A stretch of DNA of 64,000 bases from Treponema peruense. Lineage in GTDB: Bacteria > Spirochaetota > Spirochaetia > Treponematales > Treponemataceae. The position numbers and the translations under genes were made by a program. Each line of letters begins with the position of its first letter. The first letter of the stretch is position 1. The DNA lies in assembly GCF_016117655.1 (NCBI RefSeq), contig NZ_CP064936.1, positions 2,542,001 to 2,606,000 of the forward strand, in the 5' to 3' direction. Positions 37,777 through 47,494 of this stretch are shown one piece after another. The notes beneath the pieces were generated by a model, which worked only from the letters and a program-made list of their open reading frames with translations, was not told where the DNA came from and did not search any database.

Positions 37777-40212
37777 TTATCTGAGCTGAAGGGTTTCGCC
37801 TGAAGTTTCCATAAGTTCTGAAAACTCTTCGCGGGTGTCTGCCACAAGACTTGCAGCAAAATAAAGGGCTGTGACAGATTCTGTGGTAAGCGCACCCATA
37901 GGAACAGCACCTTCCCTCCATACCTGCGCTCCTGTTGCATACTCGCTGAAGTCAAGACGGCGTTCCTGCTGGGATGTACAGTAGAAGGAACATCCGCATT
38001 TCTTTCCTTTTATAAGAAGATATTTAAGCGAATAGTCCGTACTTCTCATGTTTCCTGTTCCGCTGGCGTAAAGTTCCATAATTACACCGCTGATTTTCTG
38101 TGATTCTGCTGCCCCGGAAAACATTTCTTCAAGGCGGCTTGCTTTCATTCCCGGGTAAAGGCGCACGATTTCGAGCGAAGACGCTGCTTCGTTAAGAATT
38201 GCAGACATGGCTTCTTTTTCGGGAAGGCTTACTGACAGAAACTGGTGGCTGAGCGGCTCGTCTGAAGTAAATATCGGTTGGGGAAGGTTCCAGTTTTCGA
38301 AAGGACGGCCTTTTTTTCCAAGAAATTTGAGGTTAAGCGGGGAATAGATTTTACCGCCGCAGACTACATAAACACCGTTCTTTTTTTCACGCGCAGTTTT
38401 GACTGCAAGATTTACGTTTATCTTTGCCTCATCACTTTCTGACGGAAGAGTTTCTGAGGTTGTTATTACAAGCGGCACCTTTGATGCCCCGAACAACCAG
38501 AACAAAAGGGCTGCAGTATAGGACAGTGTGTCTGTTCCGTGTGTGACTACTATTCCGTTTGCCGTACCTGATTCAATCTTTTCATGTATGGCCGCTATGA
38601 GTCTTGCCCAGTCTGCAGGTTCTGTTTCTTCACTGAGCATTGCACCTACGGAAGATATCTGTACCGGAAAGCTGTTGTTTTTTTCATCAAAAAGAGTGCG
38701 TATTTCTTCGGAGTTTCCTGCTTCTACAGAACCGTCGGGTCTTTTTCTTGCGCTTATTGCGCCGCCCATGGCAAGTACATAGATTACGTTTATGTCAAGA
38801 ATTGACTTTATCATAGCCTTTACAGTCTGTGCGTCTGCTCTGCCGTATGTTTCTTTCATTACGCAGCCAGTAAGATATTCAAGGGGAGGCATCTGCCCCT
38901 GTCTGAGCGCTACCACACTTTTTTCGTTTTCTGAAAGGACTTTTTTTACAACAGGTTTGAGTTCTTTTTCTGAAAGGAGCGTCATTCCATCGCGTTCGGC
39001 TGCTTCAAGCGGATCTTCCCCTGTTTCAAACACATCTTTGAGAAGTTTTTTTGCCATTCCGCTGTTTATGCGGCCACTTTCGAACATTTTTATTACGTCG
39101 GCGAATTTTTGCGGCGTAAGTGCGCAGGTTTTTATTGAACGACGGCTCCTGTTAAGAAGGCGCATCAGTTCACCGGCCATCCAGTGGGCTATATTAAGCG
39201 GATCTGCACCGCAGGCGGCGGCCTGTTCGAAATAGTCTGCGCGGTCTTTTTCTGCACAGATGAACATGCTCCTTAAGCGTGAAAGTCCGTACTGTACCCG
39301 GAGCCTTTCGCGTCTTGCACCGGGAAGTTCTACATCAAGGGAGCCTGACTGGGAGCATGTTCCAGTGTGAACTTCGACAGACGGTTCTACAACGGCAAAT
39401 CTTTCCATGCACGGCTGTCTTTCCTGAAAAGATTCTGTCGTTCCGCACTCTTCTATCCAGAGACGGCTCTCGCTTGCAACCGTGCCGCCGCCTGAAAGAA
39501 TTTCCTCTTGCCGCGACAGTTCGCTGTTAATGGCCTTGCGTACAAAGTTGAAGGAATTGAGGTTGCGGAGTTTTACTGTATACGACGGTTTTTGGGGATA
39601 TTCAGCCATTGAAACATAGGCATTGCATCTTACCGCGGCTTCGCTCAGTTCAGGATTGACCACCTTGAGGTATGCAAGCAGCGTGTAAAGTTCCTGAAGA
39701 AAAAGTTCGGCTTCTTCGCCAAGTTCAAAGGCACTACTGGTACGGATTCTTATGCTGGGACATCCTGCGTAGGTCCAGTCCATGCGCGGTTTTGCCCCGC
39801 CCACACGCGTCAGGTGCCCGCTGTCTTCTTCTACCCTTACTTCTTCTATTTTTATGTGCTTTGATTTCTGGTGGAACATTATGTCCAGACCGCCACCCTG
39901 AGCTGCCCTTACAGAAAATCCGGTAAAATTGCGGTCATCTGGCGGCTCCTGAATGTTTCCGAGAAGTCTTTCCAGTGTTGAACTGCCTGTCATTGTTCCG
40001 CCCAGAGCTTCTACCAGCGTGCGTACCCTATGAAGCGTTGACGGTTCTATTTTAACTGAATTTATTTTGGGGGCAGAGTTGTTTTTGCGCAGAAAATCTG
40101 CCTTTACCGACAAAATATCTTTTTTTGCGCTATCCTCTGTAGTTGAAATAAATACTCCGGGAACAGAAGACAGCAATACTCTTACTTCAAGGTAAATAAA
40201 AGACTGGAACAT
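37777..40212 (-). CDS. GatB/GatE-like protein fused to GatD-like asparaginase domain
   Basis: 811 residues. Residues 1-470 follow the GatB/GatE subunit of tRNA-dependent amidotransferases: LEVRV at 9 (LEVHV in GatB), EVRVEEDSGH at 124, AAVRCNAYVS at 192, LRNLNSFNFVRKAI at 215, SRLWIEE at 249, and the helical plus YqeY-like tail to about 472. Residues 474-800 follow L-asparaginase/GatD: AMGGAISA at 481-488 and VTHGTDT at 556-562. Odd points: the GatB metal-ligand His is Arg11, the zinc-loop and YFYPDLPKGYQ regions are missing, and the first catalytic Thr of the asparaginase domain is Ala485, while Thr560-Asp561 are kept. Archaeal GatDE has these two parts as separate chains. Function unknown. 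Confidence 0.85.
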   Translation of the reverse strand: MFQSFIYLEVRVLLSSVPGVFISTTEDSAKKDILSVKADFLRKNNSAPKINSVKIEPSTLHRVRTLVEALGGTMTGSSTLERLLGNIQEPPDDRNFTGFSVRAAQGGGLDIMFHQKSKHIKIEEVRVEEDSGHLTRVGGAKPRMDWTYAGCPSIRIRTSSAFELGEEAELFLQELYTLLAYLKVVNPELSEAAVRCNAYVSMAEYPQKPSYTVKLRNLNSFNFVRKAINSELSRQEEILSGGGTVASESRLWIEECGTTESFQERQPCMERFAVVEPSVEVHTGTCSQSGSLDVELPGARRERLRVQYGLSRLRSMFICAEKDRADYFEQAAACGADPLNIAHWMAGELMRLLNRSRRSIKTCALTPQKFADVIKMFESGRINSGMAKKLLKDVFETGEDPLEAAERDGMTLLSEKELKPVVKKVLSENEKSVVALRQGQMPPLEYLTGCVMKETYGRADAQTVKAMIKSILDINVIYVLAMGGAISARKRPDGSVEAGNSEEIRTLFDEKNNSFPVQISSVGAMLSEETEPADWARLIAAIHEKIESGTANGIVVTHGTDTLSYTAALLFWLFGASKVPLVITTSETLPSESDEAKINVNLAVKTAREKKNGVYVVCGGKIYSPLNLKFLGKKGRPFENWNLPQPIFTSDEPLSHQFLSVSLPEKEAMSAILNEAASSLEIVRLYPGMKASRLEEMFSGAAESQKISGVIMELYASGTGNMRSTDYSLKYLLIKGKKCGCSFYCTSQQERRLDFSEYATGAQVWREGAVPMGALTTESVTALYFAASLVADTREEFSELMETSGETLQLR

Positions 40213-40337
40213 AACAACCTTTTCCTTAAAAATCTAAAAAAAGCTTGCGAAATTATACCGTTTTTTTTTATTTTATGATATAATATTAAGTTGTATAAAG
40301 AATTTTTTTTTACAAAAGTTTTTTCTCAGGAGCAAAT

Positions 40338-41768
40338 GTGAACAAACGAGATTTCCCTAAAATCCATTTTTATGATCAGGATTTCGTAGATATTTATGAC
40401 AAAACCTGGAACTGGCTAACCGACTACTGGATTGACCCTGTTTCGGGCGAGACTTCTCCTGACGGATATTTCATTTACCCTCTTAACGGAAAATTAGAGA
40501 TGACCCAGACAGAAGCTATTTTCTCTTCGTTCTTTCTGGTCTATTCAAACAGGAATTATCCAGCCAACAAAAACATCGACTATTTTTACGCAAGGCAGGA
40601 AGAAAACGGCGCAATACGCTGCAAGTACGATGCCACTACAAACAAAGCGATTCCGGATCCAAAAAATCCTGAAGGTGTAGGTCTGCCTCTTTTTGCCTGG
40701 GCTGAATTCAACCTGTACCACAAAAGTGCAAACAAACGCAGAATACGTGAAGTAATGCCTGTCCTTCAGAAATACATGGACTGGATTGACAGAACATTCA
40801 AGCATCAGAACGGGCTTTATTCTGTTCCGGCAGAAGCTTCAAGCATGTTCAATTCACCGCGCAAGGGATGCTACTACCCGGTTGACTTCAACAGTTGCAT
40901 GGCTATTAACGCAGCTCATATGTCGGCACTGGGAGATATTCTTAACGACAAGGATTTGAGTTTTCAGTACAAGAAAATGTACTTCAGCCTCAAGACAAGA
41001 ATAAACAGCCTCATGTGGGACAATGAAACCGGCTTTTACCACGATTTGGACAAAAACGAAGCACGCCTTCCGCAGAAAACAATTGCAGGTTTCTGGCCTT
41101 TGCTCGCGGAACTTCCCAACGCAGACAGAGCTGATGTTCTTATTGCACACCTGAGCAATTCGCAGACTTTCGGAACAGATCATCCGTTCCCTACATTAAG
41201 CGCCGACAGTCCTGACTTCAAGGAAAGCGGTGAAGGCTTCAAGGGCTCGGTTCTTGCACCGTTTAACTTTATGGTAATCAAGGGGCTCGAAAAGTACCAG
41301 CGCTATGCCTTTGCAAGGGAATGTGCAATACGGCACCTCTATTATATTCTTGAGGCGCTGAGTCCTGTCGATTCCAAGCAGAAGGGTGACCTTTACGAAG
41401 CCTATCTTCCGTGCAAGGAAGGTCCGGCAGCCTGCAGAAGTGATTCCGAATTCCCCAAAAGAAGATACCTTCACTACACAGGTCTTTCTACAATTGCCCT
41501 TATGATAGAAAACGTAATTGGCCTTAACATAAGTCTTCCGCGCAAAACTGTTGACTGGGTTATTCCCAATCTTGAAATAATGGGAATAGAAAAACTGTCA
41601 CTCAAGCGCAATCTTATTACAATTCTGAGCAACAAGAGCAACCGCGGCTGGGAAATCCAGATGGAAAGCGAAAAACTCTATTACTTTACTATCAATATTC
41701 TTGACCAGAAGAAAAAGACACTTCCGATTCCGTCGGGCAAGTGTTCAATGCTTATAGACAAACTTTAA
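40338..41768 (+). CDS. GH63/MGH1-like glycoside hydrolase
   Basis: 476 residues from a GTG with AGGAG 6 bases upstream. An (alpha/alpha)6 toroid of the GH63 type: MWDNETGFYHDLD, IAGFWPLLAELP, GSVLAPFNFMVIKGLEKY and LYEAYLPCKEG match the order of motifs in mannosylglycerate hydrolase-like (MGH1-like) enzymes. No signal peptide, so it acts in the cytoplasm, perhaps on a compatible solute or glycogen-like oligosaccharide. Starts a run with ppx and ppk1; the next gene begins 14 bases on. Confidence 0.8.
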   Translation: MNKRDFPKIHFYDQDFVDIYDKTWNWLTDYWIDPVSGETSPDGYFIYPLNGKLEMTQTEAIFSSFFLVYSNRNYPANKNIDYFYARQEENGAIRCKYDATTNKAIPDPKNPEGVGLPLFAWAEFNLYHKSANKRRIREVMPVLQKYMDWIDRTFKHQNGLYSVPAEASSMFNSPRKGCYYPVDFNSCMAINAAHMSALGDILNDKDLSFQYKKMYFSLKTRINSLMWDNETGFYHDLDKNEARLPQKTIAGFWPLLAELPNADRADVLIAHLSNSQTFGTDHPFPTLSADSPDFKESGEGFKGSVLAPFNFMVIKGLEKYQRYAFARECAIRHLYYILEALSPVDSKQKGDLYEAYLPCKEGPAACRSDSEFPKRRYLHYTGLSTIALMIENVIGLNISLPRKTVDWVIPNLEIMGIEKLSLKRNLITILSNKSNRGWEIQMESEKLYYFTINILDQKKKTLPIPSGKCSMLIDKL

Positions 41769-41782
41769 TTCGGGAGGCCAGA

Positions 41783-43342
41783 TTGCAGACTCCGCAGGCA
41801 GTTATTGAAATCGGCTCCACAGGTATACGTCTGTTGGTTGCAGAACCTGTGGAAGAGCGCACGGCAGACTCGGAACAGCCAGTTCAGAAAAAGTACAATA
41901 TTCTCGACAGAAGTGAGTTCCCGGTAAATCTGGGGCGCGATGTTTTTACTGCAGGCTCAATTACCCGCGAAACATTGTTGGCGTGTCTACAGATTCTGAA
42001 CAGATTCGGCGAGCAGCTTAAGGGCTGGGGAATTTCCAGACAGGAAACCATTGTTATTGGAACAAGCGCGGTACGTGAAGCAAACAACCGCGACCCCTTT
42101 GTTGACCGCATTAAGGTAAAAACCGGTTTTACAGTTCATGTTACCGACGGAATTGAAGAAAACCGTCTCATGTACATTGCCGTCACAGAATGCCTTAAAG
42201 ACGAAAGCGTAAGTGTAAGGCAGAGCGATTCCATTATTCTTGAAATTTCAGGCGGCGCTACCGAAATGATGCTTATGGAAAAAGGGCGCATGGTCGGTGC
42301 ACACAGCATGAGGCTGGGTACTGTCATTATTGAACAGCAGATACGCGCAATGCTTGGAAACATTGACGACGCACACCGTTTTATTGGCGAATTCATCAGA
42401 AACACAAAAAATGCCCTTAATACAGAGATGAATCTGGACAAAGTGCAGCAGTTTATTGCCCTGGGAACAGACATGAAACTGGCCGCCATCTTTGCAGGAA
42501 AACCAATTTCTCCGTTCCTATGGGAAATACAGCGTTACGACTTTGAAGCGTTTGTTGACGAAGTGCAGCATTATACTACGGAAGAATGTATTGCCAAATT
42601 CAAGCTGAATTACAACGATGCGCAGACATTCCAGATTTCGCTTATTGCATACAAACTTTTTGTTTACCTTACGAATGTTACTTCGATTATTGTTCCGGAA
42701 ACATCTATACGTGAAGGTATTCTTCTGAACAACGCGGAACTTTCTGACGGTGAACTGCGCGATGAGTTTACGCAGCAGATTCTTGCGAGCGCGACTTCAC
42801 TTTTGAGAAAATACCAGGGAGACGAAGCCCACGCCGAGCATGTAAAAAGAACAAGCCTGCGCATATATGATGCCATGCAGGATGAACTTGGGCTTGACCC
42901 GCACGTACGCATGCTGCTTTCTGTAAGTGCAATTCTTCACGATATAGGAATGTTTATTCGTGCAGAAGACCACAATGTTCACAGCAAGTACATTATAAAC
43001 CACAGCGAGATTTTCGGTCTGAGCAGGGATGACAAAGCGCTAGTTGCACTGATTACTAACTTTCACAAAGGGTCCAGAATGCCACAGGACGATCCTGAAT
43101 TTAGGCTGCTTCCCAGAACAAGCCGCATGATTATCCTTAAACTAAGCGCTATTCTGAGAGTTGCCGACGCTCTGGACAGAACACACCAGCAGAAACTTAT
43201 TGACTTTACCATAAACTTTGCGCACGACAGCCTCACGTTCCGCGTAAAGGGTCACACAAATCTGGCGCTCGAAAAACTTGCCGTTGCGCAAAAGAGCGAC
43301 CTTTTTGAAAACGTATTCGGATACAAGATTGTTCTTGTCTGA
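41783..43342 (+). CDS. ppx: Exopolyphosphatase/pppGpp phosphatase with HD domain
   Basis: 519 residues from a TTG start with GGGAGG 5 bases before it. N-terminal ASKHA fold (AVIEIGSTGIRLLVAEP; ISGGATEMMLMEKGRMV) of the Ppx/GppA family and a C-terminal HD domain (LHDIGMFI, then ALVALITNFHKGSR and ILRVADALDRTH). The family removes phosphate from polyphosphate or pppGpp. Placed directly before ppk1, which argues for polyphosphate turnover. Confidence 0.92.
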   Translation: MQTPQAVIEIGSTGIRLLVAEPVEERTADSEQPVQKKYNILDRSEFPVNLGRDVFTAGSITRETLLACLQILNRFGEQLKGWGISRQETIVIGTSAVREANNRDPFVDRIKVKTGFTVHVTDGIEENRLMYIAVTECLKDESVSVRQSDSIILEISGGATEMMLMEKGRMVGAHSMRLGTVIIEQQIRAMLGNIDDAHRFIGEFIRNTKNALNTEMNLDKVQQFIALGTDMKLAAIFAGKPISPFLWEIQRYDFEAFVDEVQHYTTEECIAKFKLNYNDAQTFQISLIAYKLFVYLTNVTSIIVPETSIREGILLNNAELSDGELRDEFTQQILASATSLLRKYQGDEAHAEHVKRTSLRIYDAMQDELGLDPHVRMLLSVSAILHDIGMFIRAEDHNVHSKYIINHSEIFGLSRDDKALVALITNFHKGSRMPQDDPEFRLLPRTSRMIILKLSAILRVADALDRTHQQKLIDFTINFAHDSLTFRVKGHTNLALEKLAVAQKSDLFENVFGYKIVLV

Positions 43343-43365
43343 CTGCACATTTTTTGGAGAACACG

Positions 43366-45492
43366 ATGGAAGGTGCAAAATATTTTAACAGGGAACTCAG
43401 CTGGATTGAATTCAATGCAAGAGTACTTCACGAGGCGACACGAAAGGATCTACCGCTTCTTGAAAGGCTTAAGTTTCTTGCGATTACAGCCAGCAATTTT
43501 GACGAATTTTTTCAGGTAAGAGTTGCTTCAATTAAACGGCAGTTCAAGGAAAATCCCTACAAAACAGACGCAAGCGGACTGACGCCTGCGGTTCTTCTTA
43601 AAAAAATTTCGGACAGATGCCACCAGATTACAAAACTTCTCTACGGAACACTTACAGGTGACGTTCTGCCGTCTCTTGCAGTACAAGGAATTTCCTATGT
43701 TCCGCCAAAGGATTATACAAGCGCGCAGAAATCTTTTACCGAAAGCATTTTTAAGCACGAGATTTTCCCGGTTTTGACTCCGCTCAGAACAGACGGCTCT
43801 TCTTTCCCGAATATTGGCAATCTGCGTCTTACTGCGGCTTTTCTTCTTGAGCCGATGAAGGGCGTGCACAGTCTTAAAACTGCAATCACGGCTGACGAAA
43901 CAAATGATATTTTTGCCCTCGTACAGATTCCGGCGAATATTCCGCGCATTGTGTGGCTTCCGGGCAACAACGGAACAAAACAGTTTGCTGTTCTTGACGA
44001 TATTGTTGCACTTTACGGAACGGAGCTTTTCCCAGGTTACCGTGTTAGCGAAACGATGCTGTTTAAAATTGCACGCGATGCAGACTTTGCTGTAGATGAA
44101 GATTCCGGCCCGAATTTTATTCAGGCTATGGAAGAAGTCCTGCAGAAGAGACAGTCTTCTTTTGCCGTGCGCATGATGTATACTTCCACGAGCCGCAAAC
44201 TTCTTGAAATTATCAAATCAAAGCTTGCCCTTACCGACGACGATGTTTATGAAGTCAACGGTTTGATTGACCCGACTACTCTTCTGGATCTTCTTAACGT
44301 AGAAAATGCGCCCAAATTCCTTTACCCGGAATGGAAGAACTTTTACCCCGACGATCTTCCCGAAGAAGGCACTTACTGGAACACGCTCAGACAGCATGAC
44401 GTTCTTCTTGATGTTCCTTACCAGAGTTATGATCCTGTTGTAAAATTCCTGCGTGATGCGGCAAAGGACGAGCAGGTTCTTGCAATAAAAATGACCCTCT
44501 ACAGAACAGGAAGTTCGAGTCCGGTTGTACAGGCTCTTAAAGAAGCCGCGCAGAACGGAAAGCAGGTTACCGTTTTTGTTGAACTGAAGGCACGCTTTGA
44601 TGAAAAACGCAATATTTCATGGGCAGAAGAGCTGGAAAAGGCAGGCGTTATCGTAATTTACGGAGTTGTAAACCTTAAGGTTCATGCAAAGATTTGTCTT
44701 GTCGTAAGGCGTGAAAGCGACGGAATGAGACGGTACGCGCACTTGAGCACGGGCAACTATAATCCGAAGACGGCGAAACTCTACCAGGATCTTTCTATTT
44801 TTACTTCGAACAACGAAATTGCAACTGACGCAACGCTTTTCTTCAATGTAATTTCGGGATACAGCGCCCTTCAGACAATGCACCATCTTTACATGGCACC
44901 GGTGTCGCTCAAGTCAAAGCTTCTGGAACTGATTGACCGCGAAGTAAAACAGAGTACGGCAGAAAATCCCGGGCACATTGTTGCAAAAATGAACAGCCTG
45001 TGTCATAAGGAAATAATTGACGCGCTTTACAGGGCAAGTCAGGCAGGAGTCAAAATTGAACTAAATATACGCGGAATCTGCACTCTTGTTCCGGGAGTGC
45101 CGGGGCTGAGCGAAAACATAAGCGTAGTAAGCGTAGTTGACCGCTATCTTGAACACAGCAGAATCTTTTACTTTCAGAACGGCGGGGCCGAAGAAATTTT
45201 TCTCAGCAGCGCAGACTGGATGGAACGCAATCTTGACCGCCGCATAGAACTTATGTTCCCGGTTACCGATGCAGAAGTATTCAAAACCGTGCGCGAAACT
45301 TTGGTCCTTTATTTCCAGGACAATACACACAGCCACACTCTGCAGAAAAACGGCAACTGGAAACCTAATGTACCAGAAAAAAATGAACAGGCTGTGCGGG
45401 TACAGGAAGTTCTTTACAAAAAATACAAAAAGCGGGATGACACAAAAAAGTCAGAACCAAAAGTTGAATTCGAAGTAAGGCGCAATGATTAA
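43366..45492 (+). CDS. ppk1: Polyphosphate kinase 1
   Basis: Makes polyphosphate from ATP reversibly. 708 residues from the ATG at 43366 (GGAG 7 bases upstream). N-terminal YFNRELSWIEFNARVL; phospho-acceptor His440 in NLKVHAKI and the second His597 in YLEHSRIFYF correspond to E. coli His435 and His592; RYAHLSTGNYNP is intact. Follows ppx after 23 bases and ends before a bidirectional terminator. Confidence 0.97.
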   Translation: MEGAKYFNRELSWIEFNARVLHEATRKDLPLLERLKFLAITASNFDEFFQVRVASIKRQFKENPYKTDASGLTPAVLLKKISDRCHQITKLLYGTLTGDVLPSLAVQGISYVPPKDYTSAQKSFTESIFKHEIFPVLTPLRTDGSSFPNIGNLRLTAAFLLEPMKGVHSLKTAITADETNDIFALVQIPANIPRIVWLPGNNGTKQFAVLDDIVALYGTELFPGYRVSETMLFKIARDADFAVDEDSGPNFIQAMEEVLQKRQSSFAVRMMYTSTSRKLLEIIKSKLALTDDDVYEVNGLIDPTTLLDLLNVENAPKFLYPEWKNFYPDDLPEEGTYWNTLRQHDVLLDVPYQSYDPVVKFLRDAAKDEQVLAIKMTLYRTGSSSPVVQALKEAAQNGKQVTVFVELKARFDEKRNISWAEELEKAGVIVIYGVVNLKVHAKICLVVRRESDGMRRYAHLSTGNYNPKTAKLYQDLSIFTSNNEIATDATLFFNVISGYSALQTMHHLYMAPVSLKSKLLELIDREVKQSTAENPGHIVAKMNSLCHKEIIDALYRASQAGVKIELNIRGICTLVPGVPGLSENISVVSVVDRYLEHSRIFYFQNGGAEEIFLSSADWMERNLDRRIELMFPVTDAEVFKTVRETLVLYFQDNTHSHTLQKNGNWKPNVPEKNEQAVRVQEVLYKKYKKRDDTKKSEPKVEFEVRRND

Positions 45493-45542
45493 ACCAATCT
45501 GAATTCAACTGAAATAAAATTGTGTAAAAGAAGGTAAATAAA

Positions 45543-45566
45543 AGGGGCTGCCTTACGGCAGCCCTT
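45543..45566. terminator. Bidirectional terminator between ppk1 and thrS
   Basis: Stem GGGCTGCC (45545-45552) with GGCAGCCC (45557-45564), loop TTAC, extended by A-T and G-T pairs. T-rich on the + side (TTGTTTATT) and AAAT-rich before, which gives TTTTATTT on the minus strand, so it can serve both convergent genes. Confidence 0.85.
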
Positions 45567-45571
45567 GTTTA

Positions 45572-47329
45572 TTATATTCCATTGAAGTGAGTGGCTACTT
45601 TGTCCAGAACGTAATCGCGGAATTCTTTCAGTTCAAAAGTCTTCTGCTGCAGTCCTGAAGAGGCGCGGAATCTTACGCACACGGCGTTTTCATCACGCTC
45701 TTTTGCACCTACAACAAGAATATATGGTGTTTTGTGCTCGCTGGTAATCATCTTGATCTTGTTCTTCATGTTGGAATCATCAACATAAGCGTTTGCACGG
45801 ATTTTTGCTGCCCTGAGAGTGTCGGCAACAGTCTGTGCATACTCATTGAACTCGGGACTTACAGGAACTACAGCAGCCTGTTCAAAGTGTAGCCAGGCCG
45901 GCATTGCTCCTGCATAGTTTTCTATAAGAATTCCAAGAAAGCGCTCCAAAGAACCCATTACTGCACGGTGAAGCATAACCGGATGATGTTTCTGGTTATC
46001 GCTTCCGATGTACTGTGCATCAAGGCGTTCTGCAGAAGGAAGCTGGTAGTCCAGCTGAATTGTTCCGCACTGCCACTGGCGGTCAAGGGCATCAACGAGG
46101 GTAAATTCAAGCTTTGGTCCATAGAATGCGCCTTCACCGGGCTGAATTTCGTATTCCATTCCGGCGGCTTTGCATGCGGCTGCAAGTGCACTTTCTGCAT
46201 GCTGCCAGGTTGCAAGTTCACCAACGTGGTCTTCAGGCATTGTACTGAGCTTTACAAGAAGATTTTTATCAAATCCGAAGTCTTTGTAAACGTCAAGAAG
46301 CAGGTGGCAGAATTTTGTAACTTCGGCTTCAATCTGGTCTTCTGTACAGATAATATGTGCATCATCCTGAACAAAACCACGTACACGCATTATTCCGTGC
46401 AGGGTTCCGCTGGGCTCATTACGTACACAGTGTCCGAATTCTGCCAGGCGCAGAGGAAGATCTTTATACGAACGTGTTCTTGACTTGAAGATTTCGAGGG
46501 CGCCGGGACAGTTCATTGGCTTGATGGCAAAAATGCGTTTTTCGCTTTCTGTAATGAACATATTCTTCTGGTAGTGACCCCAGTGGCCCGAGCGTTCCCA
46601 AAGAGTGCGCGGCATTACGGCAGGTGTATTTACTTCCTGGTAACCGTCGCGTACAACCTTGTCACGCATGTAGTCCTGAAGGGTTACATACATTGACCAT
46701 CCGTTGGGGTGCCAGAAAATCTGACCCGGATCTTCAGGATCAATGTGGAAGAGATCCAGCTGGGTTCCGAGCTTGCGGTGGTCACGGCGTTCTGCTTCTT
46801 CGAGTTTTGCAAGATAATCCTTAAGATCGTTGGGCTTTGCAAAACAGACGGCATAAAGTCTTGTAAGAACAGGGCGGTTAACGTCTCCTCTCCAGTAAGC
46901 GCCTGCCATTTTTGTAATTTTGAATGACTGGGCGTTTATTTCCTTTGTGCTGGCAACGTGCGGACCGCGACACAAGTCGGTGAATCCGTCCTGGGTATAT
47001 GTAGTAATTTTTTCTGAGTCAGGAAGATCATTGATAAGTTCAACCTTGTAAGGCTGATCCTTAAAAAGCTCAAGCGCCTGCTCTTTTGTAACTTCATTTC
47101 TAACAAATTCAGAGTTTGAAGAAAGAATTTTGCGCATTTCCTTTTCTATGGCCGCAAAATCAGTTTCTGAAGCCTTATGGTCCGCCGGAAAATCAAAATC
47201 GTAATAAAAGCCATTGTCTATGGCCGGTCCAATTGCTATTTTTGTTCCGGGAAAAAGCCTGAGTACGGCTTCCGCCATTACATGCGCGCAACTGTGGCGC
47301 ACGGTCTGCAAATTTTCATCAAGTGCCAT
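45572..47329 (-). CDS. thrS: Threonyl-tRNA synthetase, TGS-less
   Basis: 585 residues. It begins directly with the editing domain: His12 and His16 (HSCAH) and the Cys in [10 protein letters not shown]; the N-terminal TGS domain of E. coli ThrRS (about 60 residues) is missing. Class II core with [23 protein letters not shown] and [15 protein letters not shown] supplies the zinc Cys and two His. Anticodon domain ends [16 protein letters not shown] lies before the ATG. Borrelia ThrRS is similarly short. Confidence 0.96.
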   Translation of the reverse strand: MALDENLQTVRHSCAHVMAEAVLRLFPGTKIAIGPAIDNGFYYDFDFPADHKASETDFAAIEKEMRKILSSNSEFVRNEVTKEQALELFKDQPYKVELINDLPDSEKITTYTQDGFTDLCRGPHVASTKEINAQSFKITKMAGAYWRGDVNRPVLTRLYAVCFAKPNDLKDYLAKLEEAERRDHRKLGTQLDLFHIDPEDPGQIFWHPNGWSMYVTLQDYMRDKVVRDGYQEVNTPAVMPRTLWERSGHWGHYQKNMFITESEKRIFAIKPMNCPGALEIFKSRTRSYKDLPLRLAEFGHCVRNEPSGTLHGIMRVRGFVQDDAHIICTEDQIEAEVTKFCHLLLDVYKDFGFDKNLLVKLSTMPEDHVGELATWQHAESALAAACKAAGMEYEIQPGEGAFYGPKLEFTLVDALDRQWQCGTIQLDYQLPSAERLDAQYIGSDNQKHHPVMLHRAVMGSLERFLGILIENYAGAMPAWLHFEQAAVVPVSPEFNEYAQTVADTLRAAKIRANAYVDDSNMKNKIKMITSEHKTPYILVVGAKERDENAVCVRFRASSGLQQKTFELKEFRDYVLDKVATHFNGI

Positions 47330-47494
47330 TCTTCTATCCTTTGGATTAAATAAGTCCTTCCCTAGAGATTAATCTTTTTTTATGTTTATTTCAACAGGTA
47401 GAATTTTATGGTAGTATGTTATGCAGATTGGCGCGTTTTATGCCGATATTTATAAAGAATATTTGTTTTTTTTAACGCAAGGAAGGTACTACTT

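Noticed and set aside
37777-40212. A plain gatB gene or a plain L-asparaginase gene
   Set aside because: The frame runs through both domains without a stop, and key residues of both families are missing.
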